Shown here piece by piece: positions 6,960 to 12,875 of a stretch of 12,875 nt of DNA. The stretch's first letter is position 1. The number at the start of each line of letters is the position of its first letter. Source of the DNA: DATARH01 sp035507475. GTDB taxonomy: Bacteria > Pseudomonadota > Alphaproteobacteria > ATCC43930 > CGMCC-115725. Below the pieces are notes generated by a model. That model did not search any database and was not told the origin of the DNA. It saw only the letters and a program-made list of their open reading frames with translations. The stretch is taken from contig DATJOB010000016.1 in the NCBI GenBank assembly GCA_035507475.1, positions 1 through 12,875 of the forward strand, in the 5' to 3' direction. A program made the translations under genes and the position numbers.

Positions 6960-7652
6960 ATGACGTTTTCGATCGCGGGGCTGTGTCGGCGCACCGGCGA
7001 GTTCGGCTGCGCGCTGACCACGTCGAGCATGGCGGTGGGCGGTCGGGCGGCGTTTGTCGTGCCGGAGGTCGGCGTCGTGCTGTCGCAGGCGCGCTCGGAC
7101 CCGCGCCTCGGCGCCCTCGGGGTCAAGAGCCTCGAGGCCGGCCGGTCGGCGAGGCAGGTACTGGCCGAGATGATCGCCTCGACCCCGCACGCCGAATGGC
7201 GTCAGCTCGCCGTCCTCGACCTGAACGGCGGCGTCGCCGATTTCACCGGGGCGCATTGCACGCTCGCCAAGGGCGCACGGCCGGGGCGCGACGCGATCGC
7301 GCTCGGCAACGGGCTCGCCAACGACGCGGTGGTCGGCGCGATGATGGAGGGCTTTGCGGCGGCGCCGGACGGCGCGCTCGCGGACCGGCTGCTGAGCGCG
7401 CTCGACTATGGGCTCGCCGCCGGCGGCGAGGCTTTTCCGCTGCGCTCGGCGGCGCTCAAGGTCGCCCGGCCCGGCGTGCCCTTTCCGCCGATCGACCTGC
7501 GCGTCGATTATTCGGAAACACCGGTCGCCGATCTGCGCCGGATCTGGGAGGCGTGGGAGCCGATGATCGCGGGCTATGTCGAGCGCTGCCTCGACCCGGC
7601 AAACTCGCCAGCCGCCGCCACGATCGAGGGGCACGCGCCAATCCCGGCATAA
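6960..7652 (+). CDS. DUF1028-domain protein (putative Ntn-hydrolase fold)
   Basis: This is a 230-residue protein matching the DUF1028 family along its length: N-terminal MTFSIAGLCRRTGEFGCALT, then VVPEVGVVLSQARSDPRLG, WRQLAVLDLNGGVADFTGAHC, and ALGNGLANDAVVGAMMEGF. The family has no established function; I recall it being grouped with Ntn-hydrolase folds. Removal of Met1 would leave Thr2 at the N terminus, which could be a nucleophile, but that is inference. The frame stays open upstream to a GTG at 6858. I chose the ATG at 6960 because the MTFSI start is family-typical and GGGGAG lies 9 nt upstream. There is no signal peptide, so it is probably cytosolic. It is divergent from the importer operon; DUF1028 genes are often found beside RidA and amine or peptide importers, as here. 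Confidence 0.9.
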   Translation: MTFSIAGLCRRTGEFGCALTTSSMAVGGRAAFVVPEVGVVLSQARSDPRLGALGVKSLEAGRSARQVLAEMIASTPHAEWRQLAVLDLNGGVADFTGAHCTLAKGARPGRDAIALGNGLANDAVVGAMMEGFAAAPDGALADRLLSALDYGLAAGGEAFPLRSAALKVARPGVPFPPIDLRVDYSETPVADLRRIWEAWEPMIAGYVERCLDPANSPAAATIEGHAPIPA

Positions 7653-7674
7653 GGGGCATCCAGGACGGGGGGCG

Positions 7675-7716
7675 ATGGAGATGGTGGTCTTGCGCCGCCG
7701 CCGAGCGGGCCAGTGA
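7675..7716 (+). CDS. Possible 13-codon upstream ORF overlapping the GT-C-like gene start
   Basis: An ATG at 7675 preceded by GGACGGGGGGCG opens the short frame MEMVVLRRRRAGQ. It ends at TGA (7714-7716) and overlaps the GTG start at 7713 as GTGA. The next gene has only a weak Shine-Dalgarno (GAGCGGG), so this short frame could couple its translation. A frame this short can arise by chance, and there is no other support. Confidence 0.25.
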   Translation: MEMVVLRRRRAGQ

Positions 7717-9893
7717 CGATCACGGTCGAACAAGCCGCCCGTTCCGCCCTCGTACGCGCCGCTTGTCTCGCCCGTCTCGCGCCGGCAGCGATCACCTTCG
7801 CCATAGGTCTCTATGTCTCGATCAGCACGATCGTCATGGTGATCAGGACGTGGAGCCCGTTGCCCTATCTCGATCAATGGGACGAGCTGCAATTCGGGCG
7901 CGATCTGTCTCTCGGCTGGCTCTTTTCGCCATTTAACGAACATCGAATTGTCGTTTCTCGGTTGATCTTTTATATAGATCAACATTTATTTGCCGCATCA
8001 AATAAATTTGATTTCTTTCTTATCTCGGTGATTCCTGGGCTCATTGCCCTGTTTGCCGCGCATCTCGTCATGCGAGGGCGCTCCCGCTCGGTGCCCGACC
8101 GAGCGTGGGTGGCCGGTATTTCTTTGTCACTTCTCTATTGGTCGACGCAATATGACAGTTTTACCTGGGCTTTTGAGGTTCAGTATTTTTGTGTGAACTT
8201 GGCCGCGATTGGTGCTTTTACGCTCGCGTCGGCACAGCCGACAATCCGCAACCTAGTTATGACGGTGATTTTTGCATCTATTGCAGTGTATAGCTCGGCA
8301 AACGGCCTGATCGTCCCACTCTTGGCTGTCTTTGTCGCGATCTGGATGCGATGGCCATGGCGCTACAACTTAGTATTAGCTATCGCTGCGGTGGTTTTGT
8401 GGGGAACATACTTTATCGATTTTCATCTACCCGATAATCCCATGCTCTCTCCGACGGCTTTGCTTGAGCTGCCGAACATTACGAAATATGTCCTGATCGA
8501 ATTGGGAGCGCCGCTCGGGCTCGCGACCCACAGCCGCTTCGGGTGGGACCCCATCGCAACCTCCGCGATCGTCGGCACCCTCGGGATCATGATGTTCGCG
8601 CTGATCGGCGCCAGATTATTGGTGAGCCGCGCCACGAACCGCGCCGGTGATGCCGCGCTGTTTGCCCTTGCCGGCTTCATCCTGTGCAGCACGCTGATGG
8701 TGTCGCTGTCCAGGGGCCATCTCGATAACCTCATCGAATGGGCGACGACGTCGCGGTACACGACGTTCACCGTGGTTTTTTGGCTGGCGCTCGTTTTGCT
8801 GATGTTTTGCCGGGCGGCAAATGCCGCGGCGCGCGGACCGCAACTGCTGATGGTTTGCGCATTACCGGTTGTGGTCTTCATCGGCTTTGCTCAAGGCGAT
8901 CAGGTGCCTGTGCGCCAGCCGTGGCAGGTGTGGGAAGTCCGCACGAAAGTAGCGCCCGGATTGCTGGCTGACGTTCGCGATGTCGACATCTACAAAGGCA
9001 TGTCCAACGGTGTCGACATTACCTGGCAACGCCGCAAAATCTTGAAAGCGGCGCGCGCCTCGATATTTGCCGACGGCTGGAGCACCTGGCTGGGCACTCC
9101 TTTGACCGATCATGTCGGGCTGACCGATCCCGGGCGCTGCCGCGGTGCCTTTGCGTCGGCGATTTACATTGCCGACGCTGAGAAGCCGGGGTGGCGGGCG
9201 ATCGGCTGGGCCGCCGATCGGCGCCGCAAGCGGGGGCTCGACAAGATCGTCTTTGCCGACGCGCAAGGCGTCGTGGCCGGTTACGGGATCGGCGGATTTC
9301 ATCTCGCCGCGCCGGTGAAGCGGGCGGGTTGGGTCGGCGCGGTCAGGGCGCGCGACATCGGCGATGTGAGCGCGCTTGCGCTGGTCGACGATGAGCGCGC
9401 GGCGTGTCCGCTGGGAGCGGCGGCGCGGCTCTGGGCCGATCCGATCCATCGCGGCCTGGACCGGCTGGCCGAGCCCATCGCCGAGGTGACCGCGAGCTTT
9501 TCGGGGAATTGGTGCCGCGACGGCACCGGCTCCGAGCGGCCGTTCCCGTTTGCCGCGCCGGTCTATGGCTCCTATTGCGTCGGGCGCGGCGATAGCGGCA
9601 CCGGAACGCTGTCGCTCGCGAACCTGCCTGATACGACGGGGGCCGTCGGTCTGCCGGTGCTGCTCGGGGCCAATCCCGGGGGACTTTCGCTCAGTCTGAC
9701 CGACCGGCGATCCGGCAAGGCCGTCCGCAGCGTGCTCCTCGAGACCGTCTTCGGCGAAAGCGAGACCTGGTACACGTTCCAAATCACGCCGCCGGCCGGG
9801 ACGAGCCTCGCCGATTATACGATCGAGGCGCGCGACGACGGAACCGGCTGGGGCCAGTGGTTCGCGGCGAGCAGCCCGTTCCGACTTCGCTAG
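7713..9893 (+). CDS. Multi-pass membrane protein, GT-C glycosyltransferase-like, with soluble C-terminal half
   Basis: This is a 726-residue protein. The N-terminal 395 residues have about ten or eleven hydrophobic segments (for example 23-45, 103-120, 180-212, 217-235, 283-302, 314-332, 350-366 and 376-393). The first extracytoplasmic loop holds acidic PYLDQWDELQF (51-61) and FNEHRIVVSRL (74-84). A DQWD...NEHR layout in this loop recalls GT-C transferases, which move sugars from lipid carriers to outward-facing acceptors, so a role in cell-surface polysaccharide is plausible. Residues 396-726 look extracytoplasmic and rich in beta strands (GWRAIGWAADRRRKRGLDKIV; Cys565, Cys601, Cys622), possibly binding domains. 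The GTG start at 7713 keeps the first membrane segment intact and follows the DUF1028 stop by 60 bp. Bases 7921-8040 are only 35% G+C (42 of 120), against 63-75% in neighbouring genes, suggesting transfer or recombination. The family is not securely named. Confidence 0.75.
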   Translation: MTITVEQAARSALVRAACLARLAPAAITFAIGLYVSISTIVMVIRTWSPLPYLDQWDELQFGRDLSLGWLFSPFNEHRIVVSRLIFYIDQHLFAASNKFDFFLISVIPGLIALFAAHLVMRGRSRSVPDRAWVAGISLSLLYWSTQYDSFTWAFEVQYFCVNLAAIGAFTLASAQPTIRNLVMTVIFASIAVYSSANGLIVPLLAVFVAIWMRWPWRYNLVLAIAAVVLWGTYFIDFHLPDNPMLSPTALLELPNITKYVLIELGAPLGLATHSRFGWDPIATSAIVGTLGIMMFALIGARLLVSRATNRAGDAALFALAGFILCSTLMVSLSRGHLDNLIEWATTSRYTTFTVVFWLALVLLMFCRAANAAARGPQLLMVCALPVVVFIGFAQGDQVPVRQPWQVWEVRTKVAPGLLADVRDVDIYKGMSNGVDITWQRRKILKAARASIFADGWSTWLGTPLTDHVGLTDPGRCRGAFASAIYIADAEKPGWRAIGWAADRRRKRGLDKIVFADAQGVVAGYGIGGFHLAAPVKRAGWVGAVRARDIGDVSALALVDDERAACPLGAAARLWADPIHRGLDRLAEPIAEVTASFSGNWCRDGTGSERPFPFAAPVYGSYCVGRGDSGTGTLSLANLPDTTGAVGLPVLLGANPGGLSLSLTDRRSGKAVRSVLLETVFGESETWYTFQITPPAGTSLADYTIEARDDGTGWGQWFAASSPFRLR
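7961..7983. repeat. Perfect inverted repeat inside the AT-rich part of the membrane-protein gene
   Basis: GTTGATCT (7961-7968) and AGATCAAC (7976-7983) are perfect 8-bp arms around a 7-bp AT spacer. They lie in the coding sequence in the lowest-G+C part of the window. The mRNA could form a hairpin here. One such repeat is not unexpected by chance in 12.9 kb. Confidence 0.3.
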
Positions 9894-10149
9894 AGGCGGT
9901 GCCACCCGCCGCGGTCGCAATCGCCGTTTAGGGTCGACAGCGGAAGCCGAACATTCGTGCCCCCGGGCAGACGCTGGCTGACGGCGAGCGGAGCCAGGCG
10001 CCGCAGGCGCGTGTCCTTCAAGATCATGGCAGAATGGCGGCGGCGCGCCCGGCATCCCCGGCAACGCTGCCGCGCGAGGTTTCAGTTTCAATCAACCTGA
10101 CGTACCGGGTTAAGCTGAAGGCGTCTCCGGCGATAGATTTCCAAGCCCC
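9894..10149. promoter_or_regulatory. Intergenic region upstream of the MFS gene
   Basis: This 256-bp gap has no supported gene. Right after the membrane-protein stop is a 5-bp stem (GGCGG 9895-9899 / CCGCC 9906-9910) without a T tract, so it is not a convincing terminator. Nearer the MFS start, TTCAGTTT (10081-10088) pairs with AAGCTGAA (10112-10119, one G-T pair), and AACC (10094-10097) with GGTT (10108-10111). This makes an imperfect dyad about 30 bp before the ATG that could be an operator or leader hairpin. I could not place -35/-10 boxes. Confidence 0.35.
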
Positions 10150-11835
10150 ATGACGATTGCGTCCGAGTCCCGCGCAATCCGCGCTGACGGAATCACCGCC
10201 CCGCTGCGTTATGTGACCTTCCGGCGGGTCTGGCTGGCGAGCCTGCTCTCCAATCTCGGCTCGCTGGTTCAGGGCGTCGCGGCGGCCTGGGCGATGACGC
10301 AGATGACCTCCGCCGCGGACAAGGTCGCGCTGGTGCAGACCGCGCTGACGGCGCCGGTGATGCTGATGGCGATACCGGCCGGCGCGATGGCGGACATGTA
10401 TAACCGCCGCATCGTGGCGCTGGTCGCTCTGGGCATAGCGCTCACCGGCGCGACCGCGCTGACGACGCTCGCCTGGCTCGGCCTGGTTACCCCCAATATC
10501 TTGCTTGGCCTGTGCTTCGCCGTCGGCAGCGGCATGGCCTTGATGGGGCCGGCCTGGCAGTCGTCGGTGACCGAGCAAGTCCCATCCGAAGCCCTGCCCG
10601 CGGCGGTCGCCCTCAACGGGATCAGCTACAATATCGCACGCAGCCTCGGCCCCGCGATCGGCGGCATCGTCGTCGCGACCGCCGGTGCGATGGCGGCCTT
10701 CGCGCTGAACACGGTGCTCTATCTGCCGCTGATCGCTGCACTGTTTCTGTGGAAGCGCGTCGCGGAACCGTCGCGCCTGCCGCCGGAGAAGCTTCGTCGC
10801 GCGATCATCTCGGGTGTGCGCTACATCACCAATTCGCCGTCGATCAAGATCGTGCTGATGCGCAGCATGGTGACCGGCGTCATCGGCGGCGCGATCCTCG
10901 CGCTGCTGCCGCTGGTGATGCGCGACCTGTTGCACAGCGGGCCCAGGACCTATGGCGTCATGCTCGGCGCCTTTGGCGTGGGGGCGGTGCTCGGCGGGCT
11001 CAACCTCGCCAGGCTGCGCCAACGGATGAGCGGCGAGGCGGCGACGCGCGCCTGCGCCTTCGCCCTCGGCGGGCCTATCGCCGTTGTCGCGCTAAGTCGC
11101 GAGCCGGCCTTGACCGCAGCCGCGCTGGTCGTCGCCGGTGCGGGATGGATGCTGGCTTGGGCGATACTCGGGATCGCCGTGCAGCTATCGGCGCCGCGCT
11201 GGGTCGCCGGCCGCGCGCTCGCGGCCTATCAGGCAGCATCCTCGGGCGGGATTGCCGTCGGCAGTTGGGCCTGGGGCCATTTGACCGACTACGCGGGCGT
11301 CGAGGCGGCGCTGCTCGTCGCCGCCGCGCTGATGCTCGCCTCGCCGCTTCTCGGTGTGTGGCTGCGCATGCCGCGCATCGGCGCCCGGGGCGAGGAGACG
11401 GTGACGCTTGACGATCCGGAGGTTCGGCTGGCGCTGACCGGTCGCAGCGGGCCGCTGGTGATCGAGATCGAGTACCGCATCAGGCAGGAGAACGCCCGGC
11501 CTTTCCATCAGGTGATGCAGCAGATCCGGCTGTTCCGCCAGCGCAACGGCGCCTATCGCTGGTCGGTTGCGCGCGACATCGCCGACCCCGAATTATGGAC
11601 CGAGCGCTATCTCTGCCCGACCTGGCTCGATTATCTGCGCCAGCGCAACCGGGCGACCAAGTCCGACAGCGCGCTCGAACAGCAAGCGGTGGCGCTTCAT
11701 GTCGGGCCCGATCCGGTACGCATTCGCCGCATGCTGGTGCGCCCGTTTGGCTCGGTGCGCTCGACGGATGACGCATCGGCCGAGTTGCCGGTGATTGCCA
11801 TCGGGGCCGCAGGCAGCGCTTTTCATGCCCCTTGA
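10150..11835 (+). CDS. MFS exporter of the EntS/MFS_3 type with extra cytosolic C-terminal domain
   Basis: This is a 561-residue inner-membrane transporter. Residues 1-405 form a 12-helix-type major facilitator core beginning PLRYVTFRRVWLASLLSNLG. Motif A between helices 2 and 3 is GAMADMYNRR (78-87), and the region VALNGISYNIARSLGPAIGG (153-172) is characteristic of the MFS_3 (EntS-like) group of proton-driven small-molecule or siderophore exporters. Residues 435-515 form a separate soluble domain (VIEIEYRIRQENARPFHQVM ... WSVARDIADPELWTERYL ... WLDYLRQRNRATKSD). It looks like the ferredoxin-like ABM-type domain found at the C terminus of some alphaproteobacterial MFS_3 proteins. The ATG at 10150 has no good Shine-Dalgarno, but no earlier start fits. 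The exported compound is unknown. It has no partner gene here and is convergent with the BNR-repeat gene. Confidence 0.88.
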   Translation: MTIASESRAIRADGITAPLRYVTFRRVWLASLLSNLGSLVQGVAAAWAMTQMTSAADKVALVQTALTAPVMLMAIPAGAMADMYNRRIVALVALGIALTGATALTTLAWLGLVTPNILLGLCFAVGSGMALMGPAWQSSVTEQVPSEALPAAVALNGISYNIARSLGPAIGGIVVATAGAMAAFALNTVLYLPLIAALFLWKRVAEPSRLPPEKLRRAIISGVRYITNSPSIKIVLMRSMVTGVIGGAILALLPLVMRDLLHSGPRTYGVMLGAFGVGAVLGGLNLARLRQRMSGEAATRACAFALGGPIAVVALSREPALTAAALVVAGAGWMLAWAILGIAVQLSAPRWVAGRALAAYQAASSGGIAVGSWAWGHLTDYAGVEAALLVAAALMLASPLLGVWLRMPRIGARGEETVTLDDPEVRLALTGRSGPLVIEIEYRIRQENARPFHQVMQQIRLFRQRNGAYRWSVARDIADPELWTERYLCPTWLDYLRQRNRATKSDSALEQQAVALHVGPDPVRIRRMLVRPFGSVRSTDDASAELPVIAIGAAGSAFHAP

Positions 11836-11954
11836 TCGGATGAGCTCGCGCGAGAACGCCTCGTTGCATTGCTGGATGGACAGCCCGATTGCGTCGAGGC
11901 GTCTTCCCTCCGGTGATCCTGGCGTCGCGGTTGCCGCGTCAGCCTCGTGGTCGC
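11836..11954. other. Convergent intergenic gap with inverted repeats
   Basis: This is a 119-bp gap between the ends of the MFS and BNR-repeat genes. ACGCCTCG (11856-11863) and CGAGGCGT (11895-11902) are perfect 8-bp arms enclosing a smaller GCTG/CAGC stem (11871-11884). CGCGG-TTG-CCGCG (11926-11938) lies just after the BNR-gene stop. No T tract follows either, so intrinsic termination is possible but not shown. Confidence 0.35.
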
Positions 11955-12875
11955 TCAGCCGCGCGCCAGGGCGTAGATCTGCGTGCCCCCGGGCGGCGGC
12001 GGCTGCGGCGTCCAGCTCTCGCCGGCGTCGAGGCTGGTCCACACCTCGCCGCCATTGGTCGCGCACGACATCCGGCTCGGCTGCCGCTCGTCGAATGCGA
12101 TCTTGAACATCGTATGCGGCACCGGGCCGCCGACATCGACCTGGCTCCAGCTGTCGCCGCCGTCACGGCTGCGCAACAGGATGCCGAGGTCGCTGATGAA
12201 GCCGGAGCCGGCGGCGCACCATAGGTGCCGTGGATTGCCCGGCACTTCGCGGATGTCGCGGCAATAAATCTGGCCCTTCATGTTGAGCGGCTCGAGCGGC
12301 ACATGCGTCCAGTGGTCGCCGCCGTCGGCGCTCTTCCACATGCCGGCGCGGGCGATGCCGAACACCGTGCCCGGCCGCCAGCGGCTCGCCAGCACGCCGT
12401 GCATGTCGACCATGTCGTCATTGATGTACTGGCCGTGGCTCAAATTCTCCCAGTGCTCGCCGCCATCGGTGGAGCGGATCGTGCCGCCGACCTCGACCGC
12501 GCCGTAGATGTGGTCGGGCTCGGCGGTGCCCGCATCGAGCATCAGGACCCGCTTCGCCGGGTTGGCACCCGGCCCCGTGGTGATGTCCGGGAAGCGGACG
12601 CTCACCGGCAGGCGAGTCCAGCGCTCGCCGGCATCGTCGCTGCGGTAGATCTCGCAGTTGTCGCAACCGACGAGGATCGTGTCGGGATTGTGCGGGTGGA
12701 AAAGGATCGACCATACCGGCAGCCCGTGATCGGGCAGCTCCACCTTTTCCCAATGGTCGCCACGGTCGGCGCTGCGATAGGGGCCGTGCTGCGTGCCGGC
12801 GTAGACGATCGCCTGGTTGTGCGGATGCACCGCGAGCGCGCGGACCGCCGGCCGCTCGGGCAGGCCGTGTTCGAG
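11955..12875 (-). CDS. BNR/Asp-box beta-propeller protein (glycosyl hydrolase/sialidase-like), C-terminal part
   Basis: The frame is open to the right edge, so the N terminus lies outside the window; 306 codons plus the stop are visible. A GTG at 12830 is an internal valine in LAVHPHNQAIVYAGT, not a start. Six Asp-box repeats (S-x-D-x-G-x-x-W pattern) are seen: YRSADRGDHW, YRSDDAGERW, IRSTDGGEHW, WKSADGGDHW, LRSRDGGDSW and WTSLDAGESW. These mark a multi-bladed beta propeller as in sialidases, Vps10 proteins and photosystem II assembly factor YCF48. The sialidase catalytic residues cannot be recognised, so enzyme activity is not claimed. Proteins of this type are often annotated simply as glycosyl hydrolases or exo-alpha-sialidases. 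Several cysteines (GCDNC, YCRD, WCAAG, SCATN) are present. Whether it is exported cannot be judged without its N terminus. Confidence 0.85.
   Translation of the reverse strand, partial: LEHGLPERPAVRALAVHPHNQAIVYAGTQHGPYRSADRGDHWEKVELPDHGLPVWSILFHPHNPDTILVGCDNCEIYRSDDAGERWTRLPVSVRFPDITTGPGANPAKRVLMLDAGTAEPDHIYGAVEVGGTIRSTDGGEHWENLSHGQYINDDMVDMHGVLASRWRPGTVFGIARAGMWKSADGGDHWTHVPLEPLNMKGQIYCRDIREVPGNPRHLWCAAGSGFISDLGILLRSRDGGDSWSQVDVGGPVPHTMFKIAFDERQPSRMSCATNGGEVWTSLDAGESWTPQPPPPGGTQIYALARG

Noticed and set aside
9895..9910. Hairpin GGCGG/CCGCC as a terminator after the membrane-protein gene
   Set aside because: The stem is only 5 bp with no T tract, which is common by chance in GC-rich DNA.
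8862..10091. 409-codon minus-strand frame crossing the end of the membrane-protein gene
   Set aside because: Arg/Pro/Gly-rich with no recognisable motif. It opens in the intergenic gap and reads antisense to a continuous coding frame.
10024..11022. 332-codon minus-strand frame
   Set aside because: Antisense to the MFS membrane helices; its His/Arg/Gln/Asp-rich content is typical of such shadows.
1..12875. Defence island, prophage, CRISPR, insertion sequence or tRNA-associated integration
   Set aside because: No regularly spaced repeats, transposase, integrase, nuclease, tRNA or attachment-site duplication was seen on either strand.

Overview
The window is GC-rich (60-base lines counted in several genes run 63-75% G+C). 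Gene density is high and the families present are typical of Alphaproteobacteria of soil or plant type: Tat-exported ABC binding proteins, DUF1028, RidA, an HpcH/HpaI aldolase and a Pot-type ABC operon. I favour the Rhizobiales/Hyphomicrobiales or a close relative, but nothing here fixes the genus. No rRNA, tRNA, CRISPR array, insertion sequence or phage gene was seen.

Left two thirds (1-7652): this looks like one uptake-and-catabolism locus. Leftward from about 1811 run a RidA-family protein, a D-2-hydroxyacid dehydrogenase 1 bp behind it, and, after a 145-bp gap, the start of a family-5 (peptide/nickel type) solute-binding protein cut by the window edge. Divergent from RidA is an HpcH/HpaI-type aldolase (2003-2782). 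The 191-bp gap between them holds a perfect 17-bp palindrome that looks like a LacI-family operator. Convergent with the aldolase is a complete Pot-type ABC importer on the minus strand (ATPase, Tat-signal binding protein, two permeases, 6776 to 2789). Divergent from the importer is a DUF1028 protein (6960-7652). Two importers around an aldolase, a dehydrogenase, a RidA protein and a DUF1028 protein suggest scavenging of a small nitrogenous or hydroxy-acid compound. The substrate cannot be read from the sequence.

Middle (7713-9893): a 726-residue membrane protein with a GT-C glycosyltransferase-like N-terminal half and a soluble C-terminal half. Part of its membrane half falls to about 35% G+C, unlike everything else in the window, which suggests a mosaic or acquired gene. 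A 13-codon upstream ORF overlaps its GTG start.

Right (10150-12875): an MFS exporter of the EntS/MFS_3 type with an extra cytosolic C-terminal domain. It is followed convergently by the C-terminal part of a secreted-type BNR/Asp-box beta-propeller protein that runs off the right edge. These three right-hand genes have no evident link to the catabolic locus.

No clearly new molecular system is visible. The most interesting items are the unassigned catabolic locus with its palindromic operator, the RidA protein lacking the deaminase arginine, and the compositionally mosaic GT-C-like protein.
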